Translations under genes and position numbers: made by a program | Assembly: GCA_023313575.1 (NCBI GenBank) | Contig: JAJTTP010000013.1 | Span: forward strand, 186,001 to 250,000 | DNA from: Eutypella sp. D-1 | Lineage: Eukaryota > Ascomycota > Sordariomycetes > Xylariales > Diatrypaceae | Length of the DNA: 64,000 bases | Direction: 5' to 3' | In this document: one piece after another, positions 11,020-23,527 of the stretch | Layout of the letters: every line of letters starts with the position of its first letter | How positions within the stretch are numbered: the first letter of the stretch is position 1 | The notes under the pieces: generated by a model | Databases searched by the model: none | What the model saw: the letters and a program-made list of their open reading frames with translations, nothing else | Told to the model about the DNA's origin: nothing

Positions 11020-12420
11020 CTTTACCGGGGGGATAACTTAATGGTTTAAACCCATTTTAAATGCTTTCGTAAAGGTAAAAGAAAAAGAAAGATTTACGGA
11101 AACTAAACGTTTTTTCGAAAAATATAAAAATTTCGAAAAAAAGGTAAAAGCTAATTACGGAAATCCGGATAAGGCCCGAGCCGTTACGTAATAACTTTTA
11201 ACTTTTAAATAAAAAAAGGCAGCTTATACGTATACTGCGTAATTTAAATAACTTACTGTTAAAACAAATTAAGTCGATAATAAATCCTTTATCGATACGT
11301 TTTATTAAAAACTTAAAAACTCGGTTAAAAATAAAATCATTACGTAAAATAAATTAAATACTTTCGACAAATTCGCTGCTTTAATAATTAAAATCGATAA
11401 TAAATAATTTAAATAACGTTAAAAGAAAAAAAAATATTATATACTTAAAAGATTTAAAAGATATTAAAATAATAAAAATTAAAATTAAAAACTTACCGAC
11501 ACATTTTACGGGACGGCACCAGGACTAATATTACTTAACATAATACGAAAAAATAAGCAATAAATTAAATGCTATAATTATAACAAAATAAAACATTTTA
11601 AAAAAAAATATAAAAAATTTAAATAAAATAAAAACTGGAAACCTATACCCGAAAAAGAGCAACTTTTTACCAGTAAAAAAACGCTCGGAATAATCCGTTA
11701 CGTATACTCGGATAATAACATCCATTAATAAGGATTATAAAAAATTAAACGATTAGCCTAAGCTGTAATAAAACGATAACGTTAATAATAATAAAACAAA
11801 TACCTCGATAACGATAAAAAAAAAGCTTTCGCGGAAACTTATTTTACGGAAAAAAAAAAAACAGAATAATTAATTAACTGGTTTAAAAAACGATAAAATT
11901 ATAAATTATAAAAAATATATAACATTTACGTTAAACGATTTTAATAACGTTTTAAAAAATAACGATTTAAAATCTATTTATAATAATTTCGTAACTGGGA
12001 TAAATTTATTAATTAAAAAATTTAAACTTAAACGCTGCATTTTTTAAAATACCCCGTTAATTATCGAAAATATAAATGTTATTAATATAAAAAACGAAAA
12101 ATCGGTATTATTAACCGAATTAAACAAATAATTAAAAAAGGATTCGATTTTTTATAACAGGAAAAAAATAAAACCGATCGATAATAATATAAAGAAATTC
12201 GGCGTTATTATAACCGCGTACCGTATAAATAAAAATGGCTAAAAAAGATATTTTACCCCGGAAAATATTAGGCATGCCATTATAATAAATGTATATATTA
12301 AACGTTAAAAGCTATAAAGATCCGAAATAAAATCAAATAATAAAAACACGAAATCCGATGTTAAAAAAATAAGTTATTAAGCGCCGACCTATATATGTTT
12401 AAAGATTTGCTAAAAAGGAT
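11020..12420 (+). pseudogene. Decayed gag-like region of inner Gypsy
   Basis: Between the 5' LTR and the reverse transcriptase, reading frames rich in Lys/Glu can be followed across stops (for example around 11,035-11,190, with WFKPILNAFVK). Position and composition fit gag. A zinc knuckle could not be shown with confidence. Confidence 0.45.
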
Positions 12421-13399
12421 AACCTTTAATAAAATTAATTTTAAACATTTTTATAAAAATTTAATAGCAAAAAAATAACCGTACGTATAAAAAAAATCCA
12501 GCAAAAAAAAACTTTATAACAACCCATATAACGCCGCATAAATTTACGGTAAGGATTTAAAAAAATAAGGCCGTTTATACTAAGGCCATAAAGCGGTATT
12601 ATAAGGCTTAAAAACGTAATACGATATTTATAAGCCATTTTAAAAGCTTAAAAACGATACGGATATATTATAATATAAATAAAGGTTAAAAATAATTAAT
12701 ATACCGTTATAATAAATAGTAAAGCCGAAAATAATTATATAACCCCGAAACTATATAATAAATTACAGCTATTATAAAAAAAGAAATAATACTTTTATAA
12801 TATAATAAAAACCGAAAGTTATACTTTTTAATATAACGAAAAAAAAATATTATAAAAAACCGATTAACTTAATATATATATCGAAAAATAAAAATAAAAC
12901 GTTATTTTTAACATTATGTTTTTAAAAAAATATAATATAATTTTTAAGTAATTATAGCTATATTAATATAATCCATCGATTAATTAAAAAATTAACTAAA
13001 TAACATTTCTTTATCTTTTAAAAACCGATAATAATTTAAAAGAAAAATCTTAATATTTAACGGATAATAAATACGGGCATAAAAATACGATAAAAACTTT
13101 ATTAAAAAAAATATAACGAATTAAAAAAAAAGGATACGAAAAAAGGATTAAATAAATTATTACATTTATCCGATAGCGATTCCGTTTTTTTAATAATATC
13201 TTAGAAAAAGAAAATATAACGATATTATAAATACGTAACGTATTACTATAATATCATTAATACGATAAAGTATTTCGCGAAAAATTTAAAAAAAAACTAC
13301 TAAACCGTAATAAATAAAACCATAAAATTATTTTTATAAAAAAAAAAACGTTACGATTCCATAAGATTTATAACTTTAACAAAATCGAACTTAAAGAAT

Positions 13400-14510
13400 T
13401 ATAAAAATACTTCGAAAATAAATTAATAAAAGGATATATTTAATAATTAAAATTATCGGCAAAATACCTTATCATGTTTATGCTTAAAAAAAACGGCAAA
13501 TTATAATTAATAATCGATTATCGATAATTAAACAAAATTACTGTTAAAAACCGAATACCGTTATTATTTATTATTAAAATAAAAAACCGCTTATACGGAG
13601 CCAAATAATTTATTACCTTAAACCTTAAGGATAAATATTACCATATTAAAATTAAACCCGGAAACGAATAAAAAACAGCTTTTAAAATAAAATACGGCTT
13701 ATTTAAATATTTAATTATGTTTTTCGGATTAATTAACGCATTAATATCGTTTTAACGCATAATTAACCACGTATTACGAGAATATTTTAATGTTTTCGTT
13801 ATTTATTATCTTAATAATATTTTTATTTACTCGGATTTAAAAAAATAACATAAAAAATACGTACATAAAGTATTATAAACATTATAAGACGTTAACTTAT
13901 TAATAAAACCCGAAAAAAGTATATTTTATATATAAAAAATGGAATTCCTCGGATATATTATCACCCCCGAACACATTAAAATAAACCTTAAAAAAATCGT
14001 AACTATTAAAAACTGGAAAATACTTATTAATATAAAAGAAATACAGGCTTTTCTCGGCTTATTAAATTACTATCGGAAATTCATACGACGATTTAAACAT
14101 ATTATAACACCCTTTACGGAACTAATAAAAAAAGATAAACGGTTTATATAAATTAATAAAATAAATAAAGCTTTTAAAAAGTTAAAAAACGTTATTATTA
14201 ACAAATTAATACTTATTATATACGATTTTAAAAAACCCGTTAAGTTAAAAACTAACGCCTTAAATTACGCTCTCGGAACATAAATTAAATAATAAAATAA
14301 AAAAAGAAAATTATACTTTATCGCATTTTATTTTTATAAATTTATTAAAACCGAACTTAATTATTTAATTTACGATAAGGAATTTCTTATTATTGTTAAC
14401 GTATTTAAAGAATTTAGATATTACTTTATAAAAAACATATACTAAATTAAGGTTTATACCGATTATAAAAACATTATATATTTTTTTACTATTTAAACCT
14501 TTAGCGGAAA
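13400..14510 (+). pseudogene. Decayed reverse transcriptase / RNase H of inner Gypsy
   Basis: Recognisable Ty3/Gypsy landmarks follow one frame through stops: a fingers segment with KKNGK, IDYR, KPGNE, KYGLFKY, FGLINA, then FLGYIITPEHIK and FLGLLNYYRKFI at the connection region. The catalytic box at 13807-13818 reads YLNN instead of YLDD. Both Asp codons have become Asn, as expected from G-to-A RIP. RNase H homology continues after 14,200. Confidence 0.9.
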
Positions 14511-15019
14511 ACAGTTACGATATACCGAATATCTTACGGAATTCGATTATATTATTATTTATAAAAAAGGATTAAAAAACGGATAAATAAATGCTATTAA
14601 CAGGTAATTTGCTATAAAAAAAAATATATACTAATTAAATACGCGGTATTCCGATAAACGCTAAAAGGATATTTAAAATAACGATAAATTGCTGCTATTA
14701 AGATTATTTAAGATAATTTATATAAGTAAATCGAATAATATAATAATAAATTATTAACAAAAAAATAAATAAAAAAGTTATAAATACCATAAAAACTGCA
14801 GGAATAATTAATATAAAAAATTTATAAACATCTTTTATATAAATACCCAGGAGATTATAAGATCTTTAAACGATTATAATAAACTTATATATTCGATAAA
14901 ATAAAATCAGTAATATAATAAATACGATAACGATATAATATATATGGAAAAATTAAAGCAAAACGATATAAGCCTTACGGAAAATTATAACCATTACCAG
15001 TTAATAAATAATTATAAAA

Positions 15020-15560
15020 GTTTATTATATTCGATTTTATTACTAAATTATTAATATTAAAAGATTTAATAATACGTAACGGTTATAATAGCATATTTAT
15101 AATCGTTAACCGATTTACGAAATTTTTTTACTTTATCTTATATAACGAAAACACCGACGTAAAGTAAATGGCATACATCTTTTTACGACATATTATAATA
15201 ATATACGGCTTTATATTCGAAATTATCTCCGATAAAGGAATAATATTTATATCGAAATTCTGGTAAAGTTTTATAATAAAATTAAAATTAAACTTTAAAT
15301 TTATAACAGCTTTTAAACCTTAGGTAAACGGATAAACAGAACGAATTAATTAAACGTTAAAAACTTATTTTCAATAATATATTAATTATAAATAAAATAA
15401 CTAAGTAAAATAGTTATTTATCGCATAATTAGCTTATAATATAGCTTATTATAAAAATATACGAATAACACTTATTAACGTTAATTTCGGATTCATTTTA
15501 AACGTTTATCGAAACGTTTATAAAAAAGGACCGGATAATATTAAAGTTATATTAATATCA
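15020..15560 (+). pseudogene. Decayed integrase core of inner Gypsy
   Basis: Frame fragments resemble the integrase catalytic domain: a DFI strand near 15,045, FIIVNRFTKFF, IISDKG (second Asp), then TERINQTLK around the Glu motif. Stops interrupt the frame repeatedly. Confidence 0.8.
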
Positions 15561-15899
15561 GAATAATTTAAATAATTATATAAAAAGATAAAAAAAAAAC
15601 TCGAACTCGTACGTTAATAAATAAGCAAATATTATAATTAAAAAAGGTTAAAAGGATTAACCTTTTCGGAGGGAGATATAGTTTATTTAATTATAAAAAA
15701 CATCATAATAAAACGACCTAATAAAAAACTCGATTATAAATACATCGGACCGTACCTAATTATTAGAAAATATTAAAAAATAATTACAAACTGGATTTAT
15801 TATTAAAAGTTAGGATTTATTTAATCTTTTACATTTTTTACTCGAAAACGTAACAAATATAAACGTTATAAAAACAGGATAAAACAACGTTAAAATAAA

Positions 15900-16060
15900 A
15901 GTAAATAAATACGAAGTAAAGAAAATTTTAAACGTGCAAATAAAAAATAAACAAATAAAATATAAAGTTAAATAAAAAAGATATAATAATTTCAAAAATA
16001 TATAAAAACCCGTTAATTACTTAATAAACGCTTAACGCTTTTTAAAAAATTTTTATTAAC
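15900..16060 (+). pseudogene. Decayed chromodomain at the pol C-terminus of inner Gypsy
   Basis: After a GPY/F-like segment (KLDYKYIGPY near 15,740) the frame gives YEVKKILN, then an IKYKVK strand and a YNNFKN loop, matching the chromodomain pattern (E-ILd-R..YLVKWKGY...NTWEP). The central tryptophan codons now read as stops, as TGG-to-TAG/TAA RIP predicts. This places the element among chromoviruses. Confidence 0.75.
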
Positions 16061-16735
16061 GCCGATAAAAACGTTAATAAAAATAGCATCTTAATTAAAA
16101 TTACCCGATATATTTATCTTAAACCAATTAAAATCCGGAATAACCTTAAAATTTACCGACGCTTTAATAAACCCCGTAAAACGTGTATTTTCCGCCCGAC
16201 GCTTTTCTGCCTTTAACTTTTTTAACTCCTTTAAAAACTAAAAACTATAACGAACCATTTTTTTCTTACGATATCGAAAAAACTTCTGTAATTTTCGGAG
16301 ACGTTAAAAACGCGTAATAACCTTGTTTATCTTTTTTTAAAAACGAAAAAGTTATTCCTTAATTAACGCCTTTTTACGTTTTAAACGATCTTATTTATAA
16401 ACGATATTTTAAAAAAAATTAATTAAAATCCCCGAACCATCGTATTACCGTTTATATAAAATGTAATTTTAATAACAAACAAAACTTTCGGACATTACGT
16501 ATTATTCTTTACGATAAAAATAAAAAGAATAAAGCATAATTTCGAACCTAAAAGATAAAATATAAAAAGCAAAGGCTTTATAACCTTCCCGCTAATTAAT
16601 CCGGTAACGAAATTTAAAAATACGATTAATTATAATAAAAAGATAAAAACATAAAAACGGAAAAAACTTATAAAAAATAAGTAAAAGCACGGAAATTAAG
16701 TTTTAAAGATAAAAACCTTAAAAAGGGAAAGATCG

Positions 16736-17149
16736 TGTTATAACCTGATTAGGCCAAGTGGGGCAGGTAACCTTATTCGTTAACGGTATTACCGGAAGAA
16801 TAAAGGTATAAACTAGCTATATTTAATAAAGCCATAAAAAAAGCCATATATAAATCCGTTATAATTTATAAATTTAAAAGTATTAATTAGATCCGTTACG
16901 ATTTAAGGATCTAATATAACCATATATTTTAATGTTAAGGATAAAAGATATAAATAGTATATAATTACGTTTATTACCTTTTTTTTAAATAATTTTTAAA
17001 CTTATTAACTTATAATATAACTTAATTACTTAAAGCACCTTTTTTTTTATTATTACTAAACGTGATTATTTATTGCTTAAAACCTTAGCATTTTTGCTAA
17101 TATAAACCCCTCGATTAGACTAATAGTTAGGAATAGACCAGCCGTTATA
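16736..17149 (+). repeat. Inner Gypsy 3' LTR
   Basis: 414 bp, TGTTATAACC to CCGTTATA, followed by TTTAA (17150-17154). Here the outer (right) end is the better preserved part (for example AACCCCTCGATT), the reverse of the 5' LTR. Confidence 0.92.
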
Positions 17150-17199
17150 TTTAAAGGCTATCCGGGATTTAAAGTCAACCTTTACGGTATAATAAACTT

Positions 17200-18110
17200 T
17201 CTTTAATTTCGATATATTAATTAAAATTAATTAATACTTTTTAATACTTTATATTTTTTAAAAACGTTATTTAAACTTTTTTAATAAAATCGGGATATTA
17301 TTTAATTGTATTAATAATAATAAAAATAATAATGTTTTTAACATGTTAAGGTTATTAATACCGGTCGTAAAATATTCATTTTATAAAACCGTTTTAATAA
17401 GTTAATTTTTAAGTTTCTTTTTTAAAGCGATATTGCTTAAGTTTAAAAAAGATATCCGCTTTTTTATTTTATTTATTTAAGCGATAATTAATAATAAATT
17501 AATAAATAAAAAATTGTTAAGCTTAATAAGTTTATTAACAGTTAAGTACTTTAACCGTGGTAAAATAGGTTAAGTTTTAATAGTTAAAAAATACTTTAAT
17601 TCGATATTAAAATTTTTCGAGATAATAACGTTATTTTTTAAAAACGTCGATAATAATTAATAGCTTTTTATTATAAATTTTATAATTTATTTCCGTTAAT
17701 ATTACTTTAAAAAAGTAAAAAGTAATAAGATATAACTTATTATAATCGTTTTTTTTAAAAAAAACCGGCGGTTAAAATAAAGTTAAATACGTTAGTTTTA
17801 ACGATAATTTATCGTAAAAGGTTAAAATAAGTTAAAATAAATGTTATAATAAATCGGTTTTTAAATTTTTTAAACGTATAATTTATTTTTTCGGTCCATT
17901 TTTAATTTTTTAACTAAGCTTTATTATTTTCGTTAATTAATTTAACGATATTTAAAAACTTTTTAATAAATTTTCGATAAAAGTTTATAAAGTTAATAAA
18001 GTTTTATAATTATTTTAAGGATTAAAAGGCTTTTTAATTTATAATAGTTTCGACCTTTTTAAACGATATAAACGTACCGTTTTTACCGATAATAAATTTT
18101 ATAAATTTTA
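17200..18110 (-). pseudogene. Decayed RT connection / RNase H of outer Gypsy
   Basis: On the minus strand a frame with stops gives an INFYRKFI segment (Gypsy FLGLANYYRRFI-type motif), preceded by a loop with GKNGT, and an RNase H-like stretch toward 17,400. The integrase part is expected to continue to the inner element's left flank, but I could not align it convincingly. Confidence 0.7.
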
Positions 18111-19022
18111 CTTTATAAACCGCTTATTTACATTTTTAAAATATAATAATTAAATAATATTAAATTAAACGGCGGAAAACCTTTTTAATTATTTTATCGT
18201 AATATTCCCGGGTAAAGGCGTATATAAATAAATTGTTAATATAAACTAAAATACCGTTATCGATTATATTTTTAAAAATCTTATTTATTAAATCTTAAAA
18301 TATAACGGGGGTATTTATTAAGCCGAAAGGTATAACTAAATATTTAAATAGCTTATATTTATATTTAAAAGCCGATTTTTACTTATTATTTTCCCGGATA
18401 TAAATTAAATTAAAGCTAATTTTAAGGTTTATTTTAATAAATTATTGTTATAACCGGTCGGGCCATTGGGCCGAGTGGGGCTAACATAATAAGAAAAGAT
18501 CCCTAACTCTAGTTTTAAAGAAAAAAACAGCCATACTGAAATAAACCATATGCGCCATACGATTAAAAAGGATCGGTTAAATCGATAATAATTTTAACGA
18601 TATTGGATCGTTATATTCGGATACGATTTTAACTATTTAATAATAACCATATATTTTAATATTAAGAATAAAAGATATAAATAATATATAGCTACGTTTA
18701 TTACTTTTTTTTAAAATAATTTTTAAATTTATTAGCTTATAATATAATTTAATTACTTAAAGCATTTCTTTTATTATTATTAAACGTAATTACTTATTGC
18801 TTAAAACTCCTAGCACTTTTATTAATATAAACCCCTTAACTGGATTAATAATTAAGAATAAACCGGCCGTTATAATTATTTAGCTTTTTTAAATTTATTT
18901 TATATTTCCGAGATAAAAGGTAATAAATAACGGATAAAGATAATAATATCGTTAAGTTTATAATAATTAATAACAGGTTTTAAAAAATCGTTAAGATTTA
19001 ACTTAAAAACGAACATTATAAA
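18111..19022 (-). pseudogene. Decayed reverse transcriptase of outer Gypsy, interrupted by a solo LTR
   Basis: Minus-strand landmarks are YYKLNDI and IRYLLPFISEI (18,880-19,022, upstream half). After the solo LTR at 18446-18874 come FKYLVIPFGLINTP, LINKIFKN and a catalytic box YINN at 18243-18232 in place of YxDD. The two halves join across the solo LTR and one copy of its ATTAT duplication. Confidence 0.85.
18446..18874 (+). mobile_element. Solo LTR (family 2) in outer RT, duplication ATTAT
   Basis: 429 bp from TGTTATAACC to CCGTTATA, flanked by ATTAT at 18441-18445 and 18875-18879. It is related to the inner Gypsy LTR, especially over the right half, but has a divergent left part (GGGCCATTGGGCC). 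Confidence 0.88.
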
Positions 19023-19437
19023 TGTTATGGCCTGATTAGGCCAAGTGGGGGGCTGGTAATCCTATTCGTTAACGGTATTGCCGGAAGAATAAAGATATAA
19101 ACCAGCCATATTTAATAAGCTATAAAAAAAGCCACATATAGATCCGTTATAATCCATGGATCTAAAGGTATTAGTTAGATCCGTTACGATTTAAAAATCT
19201 AACATAACCACATATTCCAATATCAGGAATAAAGGATATAAATAATATATAATTATGTTTATTACTTTTTTTTTAAATAATTTTTAAGCTTACCAGTTTA
19301 TAATATAACTTAATTATTTAAAACATTTTTCTTTTTATTATTACCAGACGTAACTATTTATTACTTAAAACCTTAGCATTTCTGCTAACATAAACCCCTC
19401 GATTGGACTAATAATTAGGAATAGACCAGCCGTTATA
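19023..19437 (+). mobile_element. Solo LTR (inner Gypsy family), duplication ATAAA
   Basis: 415 bp, TGTTATGGCC to CCGTTATA, with ATAAA on both sides (19018-19022 and 19438-19442). Closely matches the inner Gypsy LTRs apart from RIP-type changes. Confidence 0.9.
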
Positions 19438-20170
19438 ATAAAAACGGCGTATAAAAAAATAAACTTATAAATATATTTTATAAATAATATATTTTTTAAT
19501 TATAATTTAAAAGCTTTAAGTTTTATTTTATTTATAGCGTAAAAAAGGTTTTATAAAAGTGTTTTATTTTTTATTAAGTCAATAATATAATTTTATAATT
19601 AATAATCTGGAAAACGTTTACTCGTTTTTTTAAATATAATATAAATAAATTTATAAAATTTTAATAAAATTCTTTTTAATAAATTAATATTGTCGTAAAT
19701 TATTACGATTTTAACGGGGGGTATAAAATTAATATAATACTTACGATAATAATCGGAAAAAAAGGTAATTTTATTTAAATTTACGCTAAAAAAGTTAATA
19801 GGCTAATAAATATTTATTTATTATTAAGGAAAAATAATATTATACTTTTCGTTTATAAAACTTAACTTAAAGTTTAACCGTATAAAATGGTTTTTTTAAT
19901 ATTTTAAAATAAACTTATTAAAATAATATTTTTTAAATTTTAAAATCTCCGAATTATCGAAAATTATTATTTGTTTTATAACGTTTCGATAAATAACAAT
20001 AAACAGTTTTTAAACACGGTATTTTAAAATAAATATAATAAGGACGGAGGTATTAAAGTTTAATAAAACTTTAATTATATGTTTTTTTATTATATATTAA
20101 CGTTATCGTAATTATCGGTTTAATATTTATTTTAAACTTAAGTTATAATTTTTACGAAAGTTTTTAATTA

Positions 20171-20585
20171 TGTGACGGCTGGTTTATTCCTAACTATTAG
20201 TCCAGTCGAGGGGTTTATATTAGCAAAAATGCTAAGGTTTTAAGTAATAAGTAATCACGTCTAATAATAATAATAAAAAAGGTGCTTTAAATAATTAAAT
20301 TATATTATAAACTAATAAGCTTAAAAACTATTTAAAAAAAAGGTAATAAACGTAATTATATATTATTTATATCTTTTATTTTTAACACTGGAATATATGG
20401 TTATGTTAAATCCTTAGATCGTAACGGATTTAACTGATACCTTTAAATTTATAGATTATGACGGATCTATATATGGCTTTTTTTATGGCTTATTAAATAT
20501 AGCTGGCTTATATTTTTATTTTTCCGGCAATACCGCTAACGAATAGGATTACCAGCCCCCCACTTGGCCTAATCAGGCCATAACA
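20171..20585 (-). mobile_element. Solo LTR (inner Gypsy family), inverted, duplication AATTA
   Basis: 415 bp, reverse orientation (TGTGACGGCTGG at the left, GGCCATAACA at the right), with AATTA at 20166-20170 and 20586-20590. Both ends are well preserved while the middle is AT-converted. Confidence 0.9.
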
Positions 20586-20590
20586 AATTA

Positions 20591-22695
20591 TCGTTAAATT
20601 ATTTATTTATAATTATAACGTTATTATTAATCGTAAAATGTTTACGTTTAATATTAATTATTCGAGTATTATTTTAATACGGCCGTAAAGTTTTATAAAA
20701 TACGGTATAAAGGTTATTTAAAAATCCGACTCGGAATTATTAAGCTTAATAATTAACCGGGTTATATCAGGCTTTTTAATTTATTTTTAAAAATTAATAA
20801 TTTACCTTTTTTTATTTTTAAAAATTTTAATTTTATTTCGTTTACGTTTAACGGAAAAGATTTTCTTTTTTAAAGCTAATAAATTTTTATCGTAAGTATC
20901 CTTTTTAACGTAATAAGTTAAAATATAATAATTATTATGCTTATAACGTTAATAAAATACGTTCTTTTCTTTTTGTTAATTAATATTAATTTAATTAATT
21001 TTTTAAAAAACTGTTTTAACGTTATTTTATTTTTAATTTTTAAAATTAAGTTTATCGGTAATTTTAAAATTTTTTAAAGATTAATTTAAACTAAAGGCGG
21101 AACGATCCTTTTTATTTTTAAAAAATTAACCCGATTTTAAATACTCCGTTATCGAAATAAGCGCGTTTTTTCCTTAATTTAGCCCCGGGGTAGATTATAT
21201 ATTCTTATATAAAAAGCCCGTATCTCGGAAAGTATTAATAAATTCTTTATCCGTTTTTAAAAACCGTTTTAAACGGAAAAAAATTATTTTCGTTATTTCC
21301 CGTAAAACCACGTTAATAATATAAATTTAAAACAATATCCCGGATTATTAAATAATATTATTAAAGTTTTAAAATTTAAAAAGGTATTAAAAATATTATT
21401 TTTATATTTTAAGTTTTATATCTTTTTATAATTCCGGTGTTTTTTTAATAATGTTTATAAAACGTAATTAAAAGTCGGTTAAATAATTTTACCATTTATT
21501 ACAGGTATTTATTCCGCCGATAATATAACGTTTATTTTAATATTACGTTTAAGTTTTTTTTTAAAAAAAAAGTTACCGACGAAATTAATATATTTTTAAT
21601 AAATAAAAAAGTTTTCGATATTAACGTCGATATATTCCTTAATTTTGGCTTATTAAGGTCGGAATTTAATTAATTTTTTATTATCGTAAAATTTCGGTTT
21701 ATTAATTTAAATAAACGTAAAAATAATAAAAAGGGTTATAATAATAACGAAACGGGCGTAATAATTATCGATATATTTATTATTTTACCGATTAAAAAAA
21801 GGTGTTAACTTTTTAAAAGGCGGAGGAAAAAAAGGGTTACGTAAAAAACCTTTAAAAAAGTTATCGTTAAAACTATTAAAGTTATCGGGATTTTTTAAGT
21901 TTACCGGAAAACTGGCCCGATATAAAGGAAAAAACGTTTTACCGTTACCGTTATTACCGTTTTAAATATTTAATTTATTAAAGTTAAAGCAGGTAATAAA
22001 ATTTTATTATTCGGTTTAAGTTTAAATTAAATTAGCCCGAGCCCGATTAAGGTTTATAAAAAGAAATCGGTTTTTTCTTTTAAGTTTTAAAGTTTAAATA
22101 TTTAAATTAAAAGCCCGTATTTAATTAAATAATAAATTTTAATAAAACTATAAAAGGTTTAATAAAATTTTATCGGTTAAACCGATTAATAACGGTATTA
22201 ATATTTATACGTTAATTACCCGGTTATGCCTGTATTTTAACGATAACTATTTTAATATAAGTACGGGGTTTTTTTTTTATTAACGGGCGTATTTTTTAAA
22301 ACGTTTAAAGTAAATATATTCCTTAATTTAAAAGTTACCGATTTAAATATAAATTTAATTAATTTAAATAACGATATTATTAATAAACGCCCGGTATTTT
22401 TATTATTTATTATATAATTAAAAAAACAGCTTATTAATAAGTAATAATTATTTATTATAAATTATTAATAACTTAAATATAAAAGTTAACGTTTTAAACG
22501 AATTTAACGATAATTTTTTAAATAAAATATTTTTTATAACCATATCGAAATTAAATAAGTTATAAAAAATAAAAGTATTATTAAATCTTAATTAAAATAA
22601 GGTTATATTATCGGTTTTAAAATATATATAATAAATTTTTCGTTGTTTAAATATATTATATTAATTAATAATTTCGATAAAAAAAATAAATTTTA
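20591..22695 (-). pseudogene. Decayed gag/protease part of outer Gypsy
   Basis: This block lies on the 5' side of the minus-strand reverse transcriptase, where gag and protease should be. It is densely AT-converted and no motif survives that I can name. Assigned by position only. Confidence 0.4.
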
Positions 22696-23121
22696 TGTTA
22701 TAACCTGGCTAGGTCATTGGGCCCAAATAGGATTAGCACAAACAATCCCTGACCATAGCACTGGAAGGAACAGCCACGATAAGATAAGCCATATTTAAGT
22801 CACGTAACAAAGAGGATAACCAGGATAGCTAATTATCCTAATAATCCAGGATAACTAGGATAACCAGCTATTTTAACGATTTAACATTTAATATCATATT
22901 CCGGTATTAGGAATAAAAGATATAAATAATATATAATTACGTTTATTACCATTTTTTTAAATAATTTTTAAATTTATTAATTTATAATATAACTTAATTA
23001 TTTAAAGCATTTTTATTTTGTTATTATTAAACGTGATTATTTATTATTTAAACCTTTTAACATTTTTATTAATATAAACCTTTTAACTGGACTATTAGTT
23101 AAGAATAAACCGGCCGTCATA
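22696..23121 (+). mobile_element. Solo LTR (family 2), duplication TTTTA
   Basis: 426 bp from TGTTATAACC to GCCGTCATA, flanked by TTTTA at 22691-22695 and 23122-23126. Shares the GTCATTGGGCC-type left part with the solo LTR at 18446, so both belong to a sister family. Confidence 0.88.
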
Positions 23122-23527
23122 TTTTATTAATAATAATAAAAATAAAAGGTCCGAAATATTAAAAATAAAAGTTTAAAAAAGGGGTATTAAAATTAATTAT
23201 TTTTCGGGTAAAAAAGGAATAAATAATACCCGTTTTAATAAAGGATAAGCCGTTTTTTTAATTTAAATTATTAATTTTTTTTAAATAATTTAACGTATTA
23301 TTTAATTCGGTTTATAAAATAAAGTTAAAAATATTAACGGGAATAAATTATACTTTATCCATTAACGGATAAAATAAAACTTATTTAAATGTTTTAACGT
23401 AAATAAATAAAAGATTTTCAGTTAAATAATATACCGAAAAGTTTTAACTTAAAATGGTTATAAAGAATATTTTATATAAATATAATAAAAAATATATAAT
23501 AATTTTTAAAAAAAATAATTAATTATT

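Larger units (their letters stand above)
10302..17149 (+). mobile_element. Inner Ty3/Gypsy chromovirus-type retrotransposon, complete but RIP-inactivated
   Basis: 6,848 bp with 414-bp LTRs at both ends and a TTTAA duplication. It is inserted in the outer element in opposite orientation. On the plus strand the order is a gag-like region (about 11,000-12,400), reverse transcriptase (about 13,400-14,150), RNase H-like (about 14,200-14,500), integrase (about 15,000-15,560), a post-integrase GPY/F-like segment (about 15,670-15,800) and a chromodomain (about 15,900-16,060). A polypurine run lies just before the 3' LTR (16,720-16,733). Stops are dense throughout, mostly TAA/TAG explicable by RIP. 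It cannot encode active protein. Confidence 0.93.

Noticed and set aside
11531..11725. Short hydrophobic minus-strand frames inside the AT-rich block (also 12441-12638 and 15810-15995)
   Set aside because: Phe/Ile/Leu-rich translation of RIP-decayed DNA, antisense to the Gypsy coding strand.
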